NCBI GenBank assembly: GCA_903960725.1
Contig: CAJCBY010000060.1
Coordinates: 1 to 6,023, forward strand
DNA: 6,023 bases
Direction: 5' to 3'
Source of the DNA: an uncultured Cytophagaceae bacterium
GTDB lineage: Bacteria > Bacteroidota > Bacteroidia > Cytophagales > Spirosomataceae
Each line of letters starts with the position of its first letter. Position 1 is the stretch's first letter. Under the pieces are notes generated by a model. It worked only from the letters and a program-made list of their open reading frames with translations. It did no database searches and was not told the DNA's origin. This document shows, piece by piece, positions 1 to 5,285 of this stretch. The position numbers and the translations under genes were made by a program.

Positions 1-1713
1 AGAGGTCGTGGTTACACCCATTCCCTGTTTATAACTAGCATTCAAACTAACTGGCAATTTTCCCATCGCAGGTATCGCCCCAAAAACAATCTCCGCCGCA
101 GCTTCCTGCTGCGTAATTCCATCCTGATAGGCCGTCATTAACGACCCAGCATTCTTTAAACTGTCAAATTGCGTCAACGTGTTCACGTTCGCAAAATGAA
201 TCGCCACCGTTTTAGGCGTGGCAAAACGATTCACTAGAGCCTTGATTGCGGGCTTTAAACTGTAATTATTAACCGGTCGAATGGAAATACTGTGAATCCC
301 CATCAACACCACATCGTAGTTTTTCAACGTATTTTCAATACGTGCAACCGTCGTATCCGCGCTCGTTTCATCTAAATAGAAATGAGGCATCTCAACGTAG
401 TTGTTGGCCATTTTTTGGAACTCCGTAGGAAAAGCAGCGCCATAAGCCGGCTTGCCGATCGCTAGAGTCGCGATGCGCGTTTTGTCTAATGCTTTAATAG
501 GAACTAACTCGCCCGGATTCTTAATCAGGGTGATGGTTTTCTCCGCAAATTCGCGGTTTAACACTTCACTCTTAATCGGGTTCAAATCCTTGATTAAGTT
601 TTCTACCACGATAGGTTCGTAGTGGGCTAGACCCGCCCAAGCTTTGGCATTTAAAATACGTTTTACGCGCTGATCAATATCCTCTTGCGTGATTTCCTTG
701 TTATCTAGGGCCTTTTTAATCGCTTCAAAAGCCGCCGGAACATCCACAAACGTCTCTAAAATATCATTGCCCGCCAGGATTGCTTTCACGTTTGCCGTGC
801 CTTCTGGGAACATTTTAGTCGCCCCTTTCATATCCATCGCATCCGTAAACACGAGACCTTGAAACTTCAATTCATCCCGTAACAAACCCGTAACAATCGG
901 CTTCGAAAGTGTCGAAGCTAATGACTTCGTCGTATCTAAAGCGGGTAAATTCAAGTGAGCCACCATCACCCCCTGCAACCCATTCGAAATCAATTCTCTG
1001 TACGGGTATAATTCCAAACTATCTAGTCGAGCACGTGAGTGATTTAAGACCGGAATATCAAAATGCGAATCTACGCCGGTATCTCCGTGGCCTGGAAAAT
1101 GTTTCGCGGAAGTAATGATTCCCGCTTTTTGGAGTCCTTTCATATAGGCCAAAGACTTCGCCGTCACATCCTCCCGATTCTCCCCAAACGAGCGGAAATT
1201 AATCACCGGGTTCAACGGATTATTGTTCACATCCACCACCGGCGCATAATTAATGTGCACCCCCATTCTTCTACATTGCTCCCCTATTTGAAGACCCATC
1301 TTCTCGATTAAGGCCGAATTTCCTTGCATCGCGCCTAAGGTCATTTGGTACGGAAAACGGAACGTCGAATCCAAACGCATCGCCAAACCCCACTCCAAAT
1401 CCATCCCAATAAACAACGGCACCTTCGTCCGGCGCTGCAATTCATTCACTAACACGGCCTGCTTCACTGGATGTCCTTTGAATAGCACAAATCCTCCCAC
1501 ATGGTAGTTTTTCACAATCGAATACAAACGCGTGGTATCGTAGGTGTCCGCCACATTTCCGCGGGGCATCAACAATTGACCTATCTTCTGATCTACACTC
1601 AAGGTATTGAAAACAGAATCCACCCATTTCTGCTGGGTATGTGGGAATAAATCCTGTGAAAAGGCTTGAAAACTTAAAAGGAAAAGCAGTAATCCGGTGC
1701 TGATTTTTTTCAT
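1..1713 (-). CDS. Secreted NagZ-type family 3 glycoside hydrolase (3' end outside window)
   Basis: Probable beta-N-acetylhexosaminidase acting in the periplasm or outside the cell on muropeptide or amino-sugar substrates. I read 571 codons without a stop, so the C-terminus lies beyond the left edge. Residues 1-20 are a signal peptide (MKK, hydrophobic LLLFLLSF core, AFSQ cleavage region); there is no lipobox cysteine. The GH3 N-terminal barrel spans about 35-360. KHFPGHG at 204-210 is followed by DSH at 215-217, the Asp-His pair that marks NagZ-type enzymes, and the nucleophile candidate is D291 in VFTDAMDM. A GH3 C-terminal-like alpha/beta domain follows from about 380 to 560. I chose the ATG at 1711-1713 because it opens the signal peptide; an in-frame ATG at 1729-1731 would add six residues (MNVNLA). 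It is divergent from tpiA across a short gap, and I see no convincing promoter for it. Family assignment is strong; the exact substrate is inferred. Confidence 0.9.
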   Translation of the reverse strand, partial: MKKISTGLLLFLLSFQAFSQDLFPHTQQKWVDSVFNTLSVDQKIGQLLMPRGNVADTYDTTRLYSIVKNYHVGGFVLFKGHPVKQAVLVNELQRRTKVPLFIGMDLEWGLAMRLDSTFRFPYQMTLGAMQGNSALIEKMGLQIGEQCRRMGVHINYAPVVDVNNNPLNPVINFRSFGENREDVTAKSLAYMKGLQKAGIITSAKHFPGHGDTGVDSHFDIPVLNHSRARLDSLELYPYRELISNGLQGVMVAHLNLPALDTTKSLASTLSKPIVTGLLRDELKFQGLVFTDAMDMKGATKMFPEGTANVKAILAGNDILETFVDVPAAFEAIKKALDNKEITQEDIDQRVKRILNAKAWAGLAHYEPIVVENLIKDLNPIKSEVLNREFAEKTITLIKNPGELVPIKALDKTRIATLAIGKPAYGAAFPTEFQKMANNYVEMPHFYLDETSADTTVARIENTLKNYDVVLMGIHSISIRPVNNYSLKPAIKALVNRFATPKTVAIHFANVNTLTQFDSLKNAGSLMTAYQDGITQQEAAAEIVFGAIPAMGKLPVSLNASYKQGMGVTTTS

Positions 1714-1821
1714 AGCAAGGTTAACATTCATATAAGCTGTGAAAATACGCTAAATGTGGGAATCTTCAGAAATATCGAGCCTAATTTTTACTGCTAATTT
1801 TCATTCCACCGAAAGCGTTTG

Positions 1822-1829
1822 TAATTTTG
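1822..1829 (+). promoter_or_regulatory. Putative tpiA promoter, Bacteroidota -7 element
   Basis: TAATTTTG matches the Bacteroidota -7 consensus TAnnTTTG at every fixed position and lies 19 bp before the tpiA ATG. No clear TTTG -33 element exists; the T-rich stretch around 1797-1801 is the best candidate. The resulting leader would be only about a dozen bases. Motif match only; the transcription start is inferred. Confidence 0.45.
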
Positions 1830-1848
1830 GGGCTTAAATGATGAACGT

Positions 1849-2610
1849 ATGAGAAAAAAAATTGTTGCAGGTAACTGGAAAATGAACAAAACGGCGCAAG
1901 AAGCATTCGTTTTGGCTACGGAAGTAGCAGAATTAGTGAAGTCTAGCGTTTCCGCGGATGTTCAGGTGATTATGTCAACACCTGCGCTATATTTAACAGG
2001 TGTCAATCAAGTAATTGAGGGCATCCCTAATTTAGCGGTCGCAGCCCAAAACTGCCACGAAAAAGCCTCTGGCGCTTACACAGGAGAGATTTCAGCTCCG
2101 ATGTTAGCTTCTGCTGGCGTACAATATGTCATTTTAGGACACTCAGAGCGTCGTCAATACTTCGCAGAAACCAACGAGCAATTAGCGGCTAAAACAGACG
2201 CAGCTTTGGCTAACGGCTTAACGCCTTTATTCTGCTGCGGCGAAAGTTTAGAAACGCGCGAAGGCGCAGATTTCTTAGGCCATGTAGCACAACAATTAAC
2301 GGAAAGCTTATTCCACCTTTCAGCGGAGGAATTCTCTAAAGTAGTGATCGCTTACGAACCCATTTGGGCAATCGGAACCGGTTTAACCGCTTCTTCAGAC
2401 CAAGCACAAGAAATGCACGCCTTTTTACGCGCACACATCGCTAAGAAATATGGCCAAAGCGTAGCCGACAGCATCTCTATCCTATACGGCGGAAGCTGCA
2501 ACGCGAAAAACGCGAAAGAATTATTCGCTTGCCCAGACGTAGATGGTGGTTTAATTGGTGGCGCTTCGCTGGTGGCGGCTGATTTTATTACGATAGCTAC
2601 TTCATATTAG
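1849..2610 (+). CDS. tpiA: Triose-phosphate isomerase
   Basis: Interconverts dihydroxyacetone phosphate and glyceraldehyde 3-phosphate in cytosolic glycolysis and gluconeogenesis. The protein is complete at 253 residues, normal for the family. All active-site landmarks are present: N9 and K11 in GNWKMNK, the electrophile H98 in ILGHSERR (95-102), the catalytic base E170 in AYEPIWAIGTG with the mobile loop 6 after it, and the phosphate-binding segments YGGS (213-216) and GGLIGGASL (233-241). The ATG at 1849 puts GNWKMNK at the usual distance from the N-terminus. An ATG at 1841 is in another frame and stops after three codons. There is no Shine-Dalgarno sequence, as is usual in this phylum. The HAD gene follows on the same strand after 197 bp, filled mainly by a repeat array, so cotranscription is possible but not shown. 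Confidence 0.98.
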   Translation: MRKKIVAGNWKMNKTAQEAFVLATEVAELVKSSVSADVQVIMSTPALYLTGVNQVIEGIPNLAVAAQNCHEKASGAYTGEISAPMLASAGVQYVILGHSERRQYFAETNEQLAAKTDAALANGLTPLFCCGESLETREGADFLGHVAQQLTESLFHLSAEEFSKVVIAYEPIWAIGTGLTASSDQAQEMHAFLRAHIAKKYGQSVADSISILYGGSCNAKNAKELFACPDVDGGLIGGASLVAADFITIATSY

Positions 2611-2630
2611 CAAAGCGGGGCTTTAAGCTA
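2608..2630 (+). terminator. Weak hairpin at the tpiA 3' end
   Basis: TAGC-AAAGC, a GGG loop, then GCTTT-AA-GCTA can form a nine-pair stem with a two-base bulge, starting on the tpiA stop codon. No T-tract follows; the heptad repeat begins instead. It could protect the 3' end or stop transcription weakly, but it is not a standard intrinsic terminator. Confidence 0.25.
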
Positions 2631-2634
2631 AGAC

Positions 2635-2801
2635 CAAAGTTCAAAGAGCAAAGTTCAAAGAAGGAATGAATAGTCCGGAGGAAATGAGTCCGGAGGAAGA
2701 TTTTGCCTCTGAACTTTGCTCTTTGAACTTTGATATTTGGTCTTTGATATTTGGTCTTTGAAATTTGCCTCTGAACTTTGAACTTTGCTCTTTGAACTTT
2801 G
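2635..2801. repeat. Heptad repeat array 1, inverted two-arm structure (tpiA-HAD gap)
   Basis: Degenerate 7-bp units. The left arm (2635-2660) has four units in CAAAG orientation with exact 7-bp phase (C at 2635, 2642, 2649, 2656). The right arm (about 2702-2801) has 15 units in NNNTTTG orientation, with unit-ending G at 2705, 2711, 2718, 2725 and so on to 2801. Spacing is 7 bp except for two 6-bp steps (CCTCTG ending at 2711 and 2773). Common units are AACTTTG, CTCTTTG, GTCTTTG and ATATTTG. The left arm is an exact 26-bp inverted copy of 2776-2801 and matches 2707-2732 inverted with one mismatch. A 22-bp direct repeat occurs at 2711-2732 and 2780-2801. The array ends six bases before the HAD ATG. 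Function unknown; probably an intergenic repeat family of this lineage. Confidence 0.9.
2672..2698 (+). repeat. 12-bp direct repeat in the array 1 spacer
   Basis: AGTCCGGAGGAA occurs at 2672-2683 and again at 2687-2698, a period of 15 bp. It lies in the non-heptad spacer between the two arms of array 1. Both copies contain GGAGG, which resembles a Shine-Dalgarno core, but no believable gene follows. Meaning unknown. Confidence 0.8.
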
Positions 2802-2807
2802 AAAAAG

Positions 2808-3488
2808 ATGGAACACGTAATCGCATTCGACGCAGACGACACCCTTTGGGTGAACGAACCTTACTTTAAAGAAACAGAAGATAAATTCTGTGCATTAATG
2901 GAAGACTACTTGCCCTCTCACACGACTGGCCAAGAATTGTTCAAAACCGAGATGAATAACCTCGCACTCTATGGTTATGGGGTCAAAGGCTTTATGCTTT
3001 CCATGATCGAAACTGCCATTCAGATATCAGGCGGAACGATGGGCCTGGACGGAATCGAAAAGATTCTGAACCTAGGTAAAGAATTACTTGAACGTGATAT
3101 CGAAATTTTGCCAGGCGTGGTCGAAGTTTTACAATCCTTACATGGCAAATACCGTTTAGTGGTGGCTACCAAAGGCGACCTATTAGATCAACAGCGCAAA
3201 CTCGCTAAATCCGGCTTAGAGCAATATTTCCACCATATCGAAATTATGTCGGATAAGCAGGAAAGCGATTATTTAAAACTGATTAAACACCTCGATGTCG
3301 ATCCAGCACATTTCACAATGATCGGGAATTCGTTGAAATCAGATATTCTTCCTGTACTCGCAGTAGGCGGACACGGAATACATGTTCCTTTCCACACGAC
3401 TTGGGCTCACGAGGTAGTTTCGCACAAGGTGGAGCATGCGAATTTTAGGGAGGTGGAGGAATTGCGATTTGTGCTAAATTTCATTTAG
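2808..3488 (+). CDS. HAD-superfamily hydrolase, probable phosphatase
   Basis: Cytosolic haloacid dehalogenase-type hydrolase of 226 residues, a normal class I length. Motif I is DADDTLW, with nucleophile D8 and general acid/base D10. The following helical region, about 15-95, is the cap. Motif II is T121 in VVATKGD, motif III is K150 in SDKQESDY, and motif IV is GNSLKSD at 173-179. Motif IV has Asn where many relatives have Asp (GDSxxxD), but D179 is kept, so Mg2+ binding is plausible. The substrate cannot be read from sequence; small phosphometabolites are typical for the family. I prefer the ATG at 2808; an in-frame TTG at 2799 lies inside the repeat array and adds only three residues. The gene has heptad arrays on both sides, touching its start and lying just after its stop. 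It is convergent with nfu. I found no clear promoter of its own. Confidence 0.88.
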   Translation: MEHVIAFDADDTLWVNEPYFKETEDKFCALMEDYLPSHTTGQELFKTEMNNLALYGYGVKGFMLSMIETAIQISGGTMGLDGIEKILNLGKELLERDIEILPGVVEVLQSLHGKYRLVVATKGDLLDQQRKLAKSGLEQYFHHIEIMSDKQESDYLKLIKHLDVDPAHFTMIGNSLKSDILPVLAVGGHGIHVPFHTTWAHEVVSHKVEHANFREVEELRFVLNFI

Positions 3489-3497
3489 CATAAATCG

Positions 3498-3657
3498 TAA
3501 AGTTCAAAGAGCAAAGTTAAAAGTTCAGAGACCAGATATGGAATCCCCACTTTGGTCTTTGGTCTTTGGTATTTGATATTTCTCTCTGAGCTTTGATCTT
3601 TGATATTTGCTATTTGCTATTTCTCTCTGAACTTTGAACTTTGGTCTTTGGTATTTG
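3498..3657. repeat. Heptad repeat array 2, inverted two-arm structure (HAD-nfu gap)
   Basis: Same design as array 1 but more degenerate. The left arm has about six units in CAAAG orientation at 7-bp steps (3498, 3505, 3512, 3519, 3526, 3533). A short unrelated spacer lies around 3540-3550. The right arm has 16 units in NNNTTTG orientation, with unit ends from 3554 to 3657. Spacing is 7 bp except for two 6-bp TCTCTG units ending at 3588 and 3629. Positions 3512-3530 pair with 3625-3643 inverted at 18 of 19 bases. It shares a 20-bp exact direct repeat with array 1 (3499-3518 and 2636-2655) and a 19-bp one (3625-3643 and 2769-2787). It fills nearly the whole space between the convergent HAD and nfu stops, where no ordinary terminator is visible, so it may end transcription both ways. 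That role is inferred. Confidence 0.88.
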
Positions 3658-3659
3658 GC

Positions 3660-4253
3660 TTAAACCCCTTCCGCCACAACCTCCTTCACCCCCGGAACCA
3701 TACGCGTTAATAGCGCTTCGATACCTTGTTTAAGGGTCATTGTTGATGATGGGCAGCCAGAGCAAGAACCTTGCAATAATACCTTTACTTGGCCAGTTAC
3801 TTCATCAAACGAGTGGAACGTGATGGCACCGCCATCGGATTCTACCGCTGGGCGAACGTATTCGTCTAGAGCTTGCTTGATTTGCTTGATGGCTGGCGTG
3901 TCATTAGACTGATCATCAGCGATCGTTGTTTCTGGTAGAGAGAAAACGGGGTGTTTCTCTTCGAAATACTTCTTTAAATAGGTCTTGATCCCGAATAACT
4001 CATCTTCCCAAGCCACTGACTCGGACTTTGTTAACGTGATGAAGTTGTTCGTGATGAAAACGCGGGATACGAAATCAAATCCAAAAAGAGCGACAGCTAG
4101 TGGGGAGCTTTTCTCCTTCGTTAATCCGTCTGCTGGTTGAGTGTAATCGAATGACATCCCTTCTGGTAGTAATTCCATGTTGAAGACGAACTTCATGGAA
4201 TGTGGATTGGGTGTGGATTCGGTATAGATATGGATAGTAGTCGAATTATTCAT
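3660..4253 (-). CDS. nfu: Nfu-type iron-sulfur cluster carrier protein
   Basis: Cytosolic scaffold or carrier that receives Fe-S clusters and passes them to apoproteins. It has 197 residues in two domains: an Nfu N-terminal domain at about 8-95 (IYTESTPNPHSMKF, then SPLAVALFGFDFV) and a NifU C-terminal domain at about 122-190 with the cluster-binding CSGC (C164, C167) in GSCSGCPSSTMTLKQGIE. This is the NFU1-like arrangement rather than E. coli NfuA, whose N-domain is a degenerate A-type domain. The frame stays open up to 4310, but I chose the ATG at 4251-4253: the Nfu domain begins right after it, and the likely promoter and the upstream terminator U-tract lie inside the longer frame. The bases just before the ATG read CCCCTC, so there is no Shine-Dalgarno. 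The stop codon lies two bases from repeat array 2. A monocistronic unit is likely. Confidence 0.95.
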   Translation of the reverse strand: MNNSTTIHIYTESTPNPHSMKFVFNMELLPEGMSFDYTQPADGLTKEKSSPLAVALFGFDFVSRVFITNNFITLTKSESVAWEDELFGIKTYLKKYFEEKHPVFSLPETTIADDQSNDTPAIKQIKQALDEYVRPAVESDGGAITFHSFDEVTGQVKVLLQGSCSGCPSSTMTLKQGIEALLTRMVPGVKEVVAEGV

Positions 4254-4276
4254 GAGGGGTATTTTAAAATCTAGAA

Positions 4277-4311
4277 CAAAGGTACGGCCTATTTGGTTTC
4301 CAAAAAACAAA
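4277..4311 (-). promoter_or_regulatory. Putative nfu promoter, Bacteroidota type
   Basis: On the minus strand TACCTTTG (4284-4277) fits the -7 consensus TAnnTTTG exactly. Two possible -33 TTTG elements lie upstream, at 4311-4308 (23-bp gap) and 4304-4301 (16-bp gap). Transcription would start around 4270, giving a leader of roughly 15-20 bases before the ATG at 4253. The -33 region coincides with the U-tract of the rpmA terminator. Confidence 0.6.
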
Positions 4312-4339
4312 AAAACCCGGCATTTTCATGCCGGGTTTT
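4301..4339 (-). terminator. Intrinsic terminator of rplU-rpmA
   Basis: A perfect 12-bp stem (4339-4328 with 4323-4312) with GC-rich core CCCGGCAT/ATGCCGGG and a GAAA tetraloop on the transcript. It is followed on the minus strand by a T-rich run, seven Ts, G, then six Ts, down to about 4302. It begins 19 bases after the rpmA stop codon. This is a classic rho-independent terminator. Confidence 0.93.
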
Positions 4340-4358
4340 CCTTTGTGAGCGAATGAAA

Positions 4359-4805
4359 TTACTCAGACTTAGCTGCTTTCTTCGCTGGTGCTTTTTTCTC
4401 TGCTGCTGGAGCGTCTGCTTTTTTCGCAGGAGCTTTCTTAGCTGGAGCCTCCGCTACTGGAGCTGCTTCAACTGCTGCTTCTGCTACTGGAGCTGGAGCT
4501 GCTTTCTTAGCTGGAGCTTTTGCTGGTGCATCTGCAGGAGCTGCATCTGCTGAAATAGGTAAAACGTGAACGAATGAACGTCCTTTGAAACCTTTTTGGA
4601 ACTTAACAACACCATCCGTTAAAGCGAATAATGTGTGATCTTTTCCGATTCCTACGTTTAAGCCAGGATTGTGAGCTGTACCACGTTGACGAACGATGAT
4701 ATTTCCTGCAATGATTGCTTGACCTCCAAATAACTTAACGCCTAATCGTTTTGAATGTGATTCGCGACCGTTTTTGGATGATCCGGCGCCTTTTTTGTGT
4801 GCCAT
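4359..4805 (-). CDS. rpmA: 50S ribosomal protein bL27 with Ala/Lys/Pro-rich C-terminal tail
   Basis: Large-subunit protein whose N-terminal tail reaches the peptidyl-transferase centre. Residues 1-84 are a standard bL27: [21 protein letters not shown], then [17 protein letters not shown], and [11 protein letters not shown]. There is no cleavable N-terminal extension of the Firmicutes kind. Residues 85-148 form a 64-residue tail made almost only of Ala, Lys, Pro, Glu, Val and Asp, with repeated PAKKA-like blocks ([28 protein letters not shown]), no aromatic residues, and probable disorder. Typical bL27 is about 85-95 residues, so this one is clearly longer. The tail is in frame and ends cleanly before the terminator, so it is not a frameshift artefact. 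The gene follows rplU by 45 bp with no promoter motif between them, so they form one operon. Confidence 0.97.
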   Translation of the reverse strand: MAHKKGAGSSKNGRESHSKRLGVKLFGGQAIIAGNIIVRQRGTAHNPGLNVGIGKDHTLFALTDGVVKFQKGFKGRSFVHVLPISADAAPADAPAKAPAKKAAPAPVAEAAVEAAPVAEAPAKKAPAKKADAPAAEKKAPAKKAAKSE

Positions 4806-4850
4806 GTTAGTATGTATTTATGCGTTCCGAAGAATCGCTTAGTTTAAGAC

Positions 4851-5165
4851 TTATTTTACGTTAATTGACTCAATCAATACTTTCGTCAAATCTTGACGGT
4901 GACCATTCATTTTCTGGTAGGTCTTTCTACGCTTTTTCTTGAAAACTAAAACTTTCTCGCCACGAACGTGTGCAACAATTTTAGCTGTAACAGTGGCTCC
5001 AGCTACTGTGGGAGCTCCTACGGAAATTTTTCCGTCATTGTCAACAAGTAATACCTTGTCGATAACCAGTGCAGCGCCTTCTGCTCCCGCCAAACGGTGA
5101 GTGTAAACAGAACGGTCTTTTTCTACTTTAAATTGCTGCCCGGCAATTTCTACGATTGCGTACAT
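4851..5165 (-). CDS. rplU: 50S ribosomal protein bL21
   Basis: Large-subunit protein that binds 23S rRNA. It is complete at 104 residues, the usual length. It opens MYAIVEIAGQQFKVEKD, as the family does, and carries the conserved basic rRNA-binding stretch KKKRRKTYQKMNGHRQ at about 76-91. I chose the ATG at 5163-5165 because the family N-terminus begins there; an in-frame ATG at 5195 would add ten residues without family support. An A-rich sequence (AGTAAAA), rather than a Shine-Dalgarno, precedes the start. It is the first gene of the rplU-rpmA operon, driven by a promoter just after purM, and ends at the terminator near 4301-4339. bL21 and bL27 are encoded together in most bacteria, which supports both calls. 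Confidence 0.97.
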   Translation of the reverse strand: MYAIVEIAGQQFKVEKDRSVYTHRLAGAEGAALVIDKVLLVDNDGKISVGAPTVAGATVTAKIVAHVRGEKVLVFKKKRRKTYQKMNGHRQDLTKVLIESINVK

Positions 5166-5245
5166 TTTTACTGTATTTAAGTGAAACAATCCCACGAGGC
5201 TAGTGATTCAAGACAAATGAAAAACTTTTAAAAGCCTTTTAAATG
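5166..5245 (-). promoter_or_regulatory. rplU-rpmA 5' leader, possible regulatory RNA
   Basis: If transcription starts about seven bases after the predicted -7 element, the mRNA has a leader of about 80 bases, long compared with the inferred tpiA and nfu leaders. It contains an interrupted palindrome (TTTAAAAG, one base, CTTTTAAA; 5227-5243) and a weaker 13-base one around 5193-5205. Ribosomal operons are often autoregulated through such leaders, but I do not recognise a known L21 leader fold here. Confidence 0.3.
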
Positions 5246-5251
5246 GGGGTG

Positions 5252-5283
5252 CAAATCTAAAAATTAATTCGCTTAATAGCAAA
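5252..5283 (-). promoter_or_regulatory. rplU-rpmA promoter, Bacteroidota type
   Basis: On the minus strand TTTG (5283-5280), 20 bp, then TAGATTTG (5259-5252) match both the -33 and -7 consensus elements with standard spacing. The -33 element begins only two bases after the purM stop codon. This is the best promoter match in the window. Confidence 0.75.
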
Positions 5284-5285
5284 TA

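Noticed and set aside
909..1311. Two plus-strand frames (909-1115, 1063-1311) inside the GH3 gene
   Set aside because: They are antisense to well-conserved GH3 motifs (KHFPGHG...DSH lies here) and have no domain signal of their own.
1442..1627. Minus-strand 61-codon frame inside the GH3 gene
   Set aside because: It is a different frame of the GH3 coding strand; the GH3 frame is continuous and conserved across it.
2597..2842. Two overlapping minus-strand open frames (2597-2842 and 2641-2826) with repeated KFKEQSS / KVQRAKF peptides
   Set aside because: They are translations of the heptad array. A 7-bp unit without stops gives a 7-residue periodic peptide in every frame. They also overlap the HAD start and the tpiA end and match no known fold.
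2635..3657. CRISPR array interpretation of the two repeat regions
   Set aside because: The units are 7 bp with no spacers of 25-40 bp, they drift in sequence and appear in both orientations, and no cas gene is present.
2635..3657. Composite transposon or insertion sequence carrying the HAD gene
   Set aside because: There is no transposase and I saw no target-site duplication; the bracketing repeats are heptad arrays, not IS ends.
4254..4310. N-terminal extension of Nfu (MFFGNQIGRTFVLDFKIPL)
   Set aside because: It overlaps the predicted nfu promoter and the rpmA terminator U-tract, and family homology begins only after the ATG at 4253.
4293..4553. Plus-strand 86-codon frame rich in Cys, Trp, Phe and Ser
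   Set aside because: It is the antisense shadow of the Ala/Lys-coding tail of rpmA and runs through its terminator.
5166..5195. Ten-residue N-terminal extension of bL21 (MGLFHLNTVK)
   Set aside because: bL21 proteins begin MYAIVE; the extension lies in the predicted leader and has no family support.
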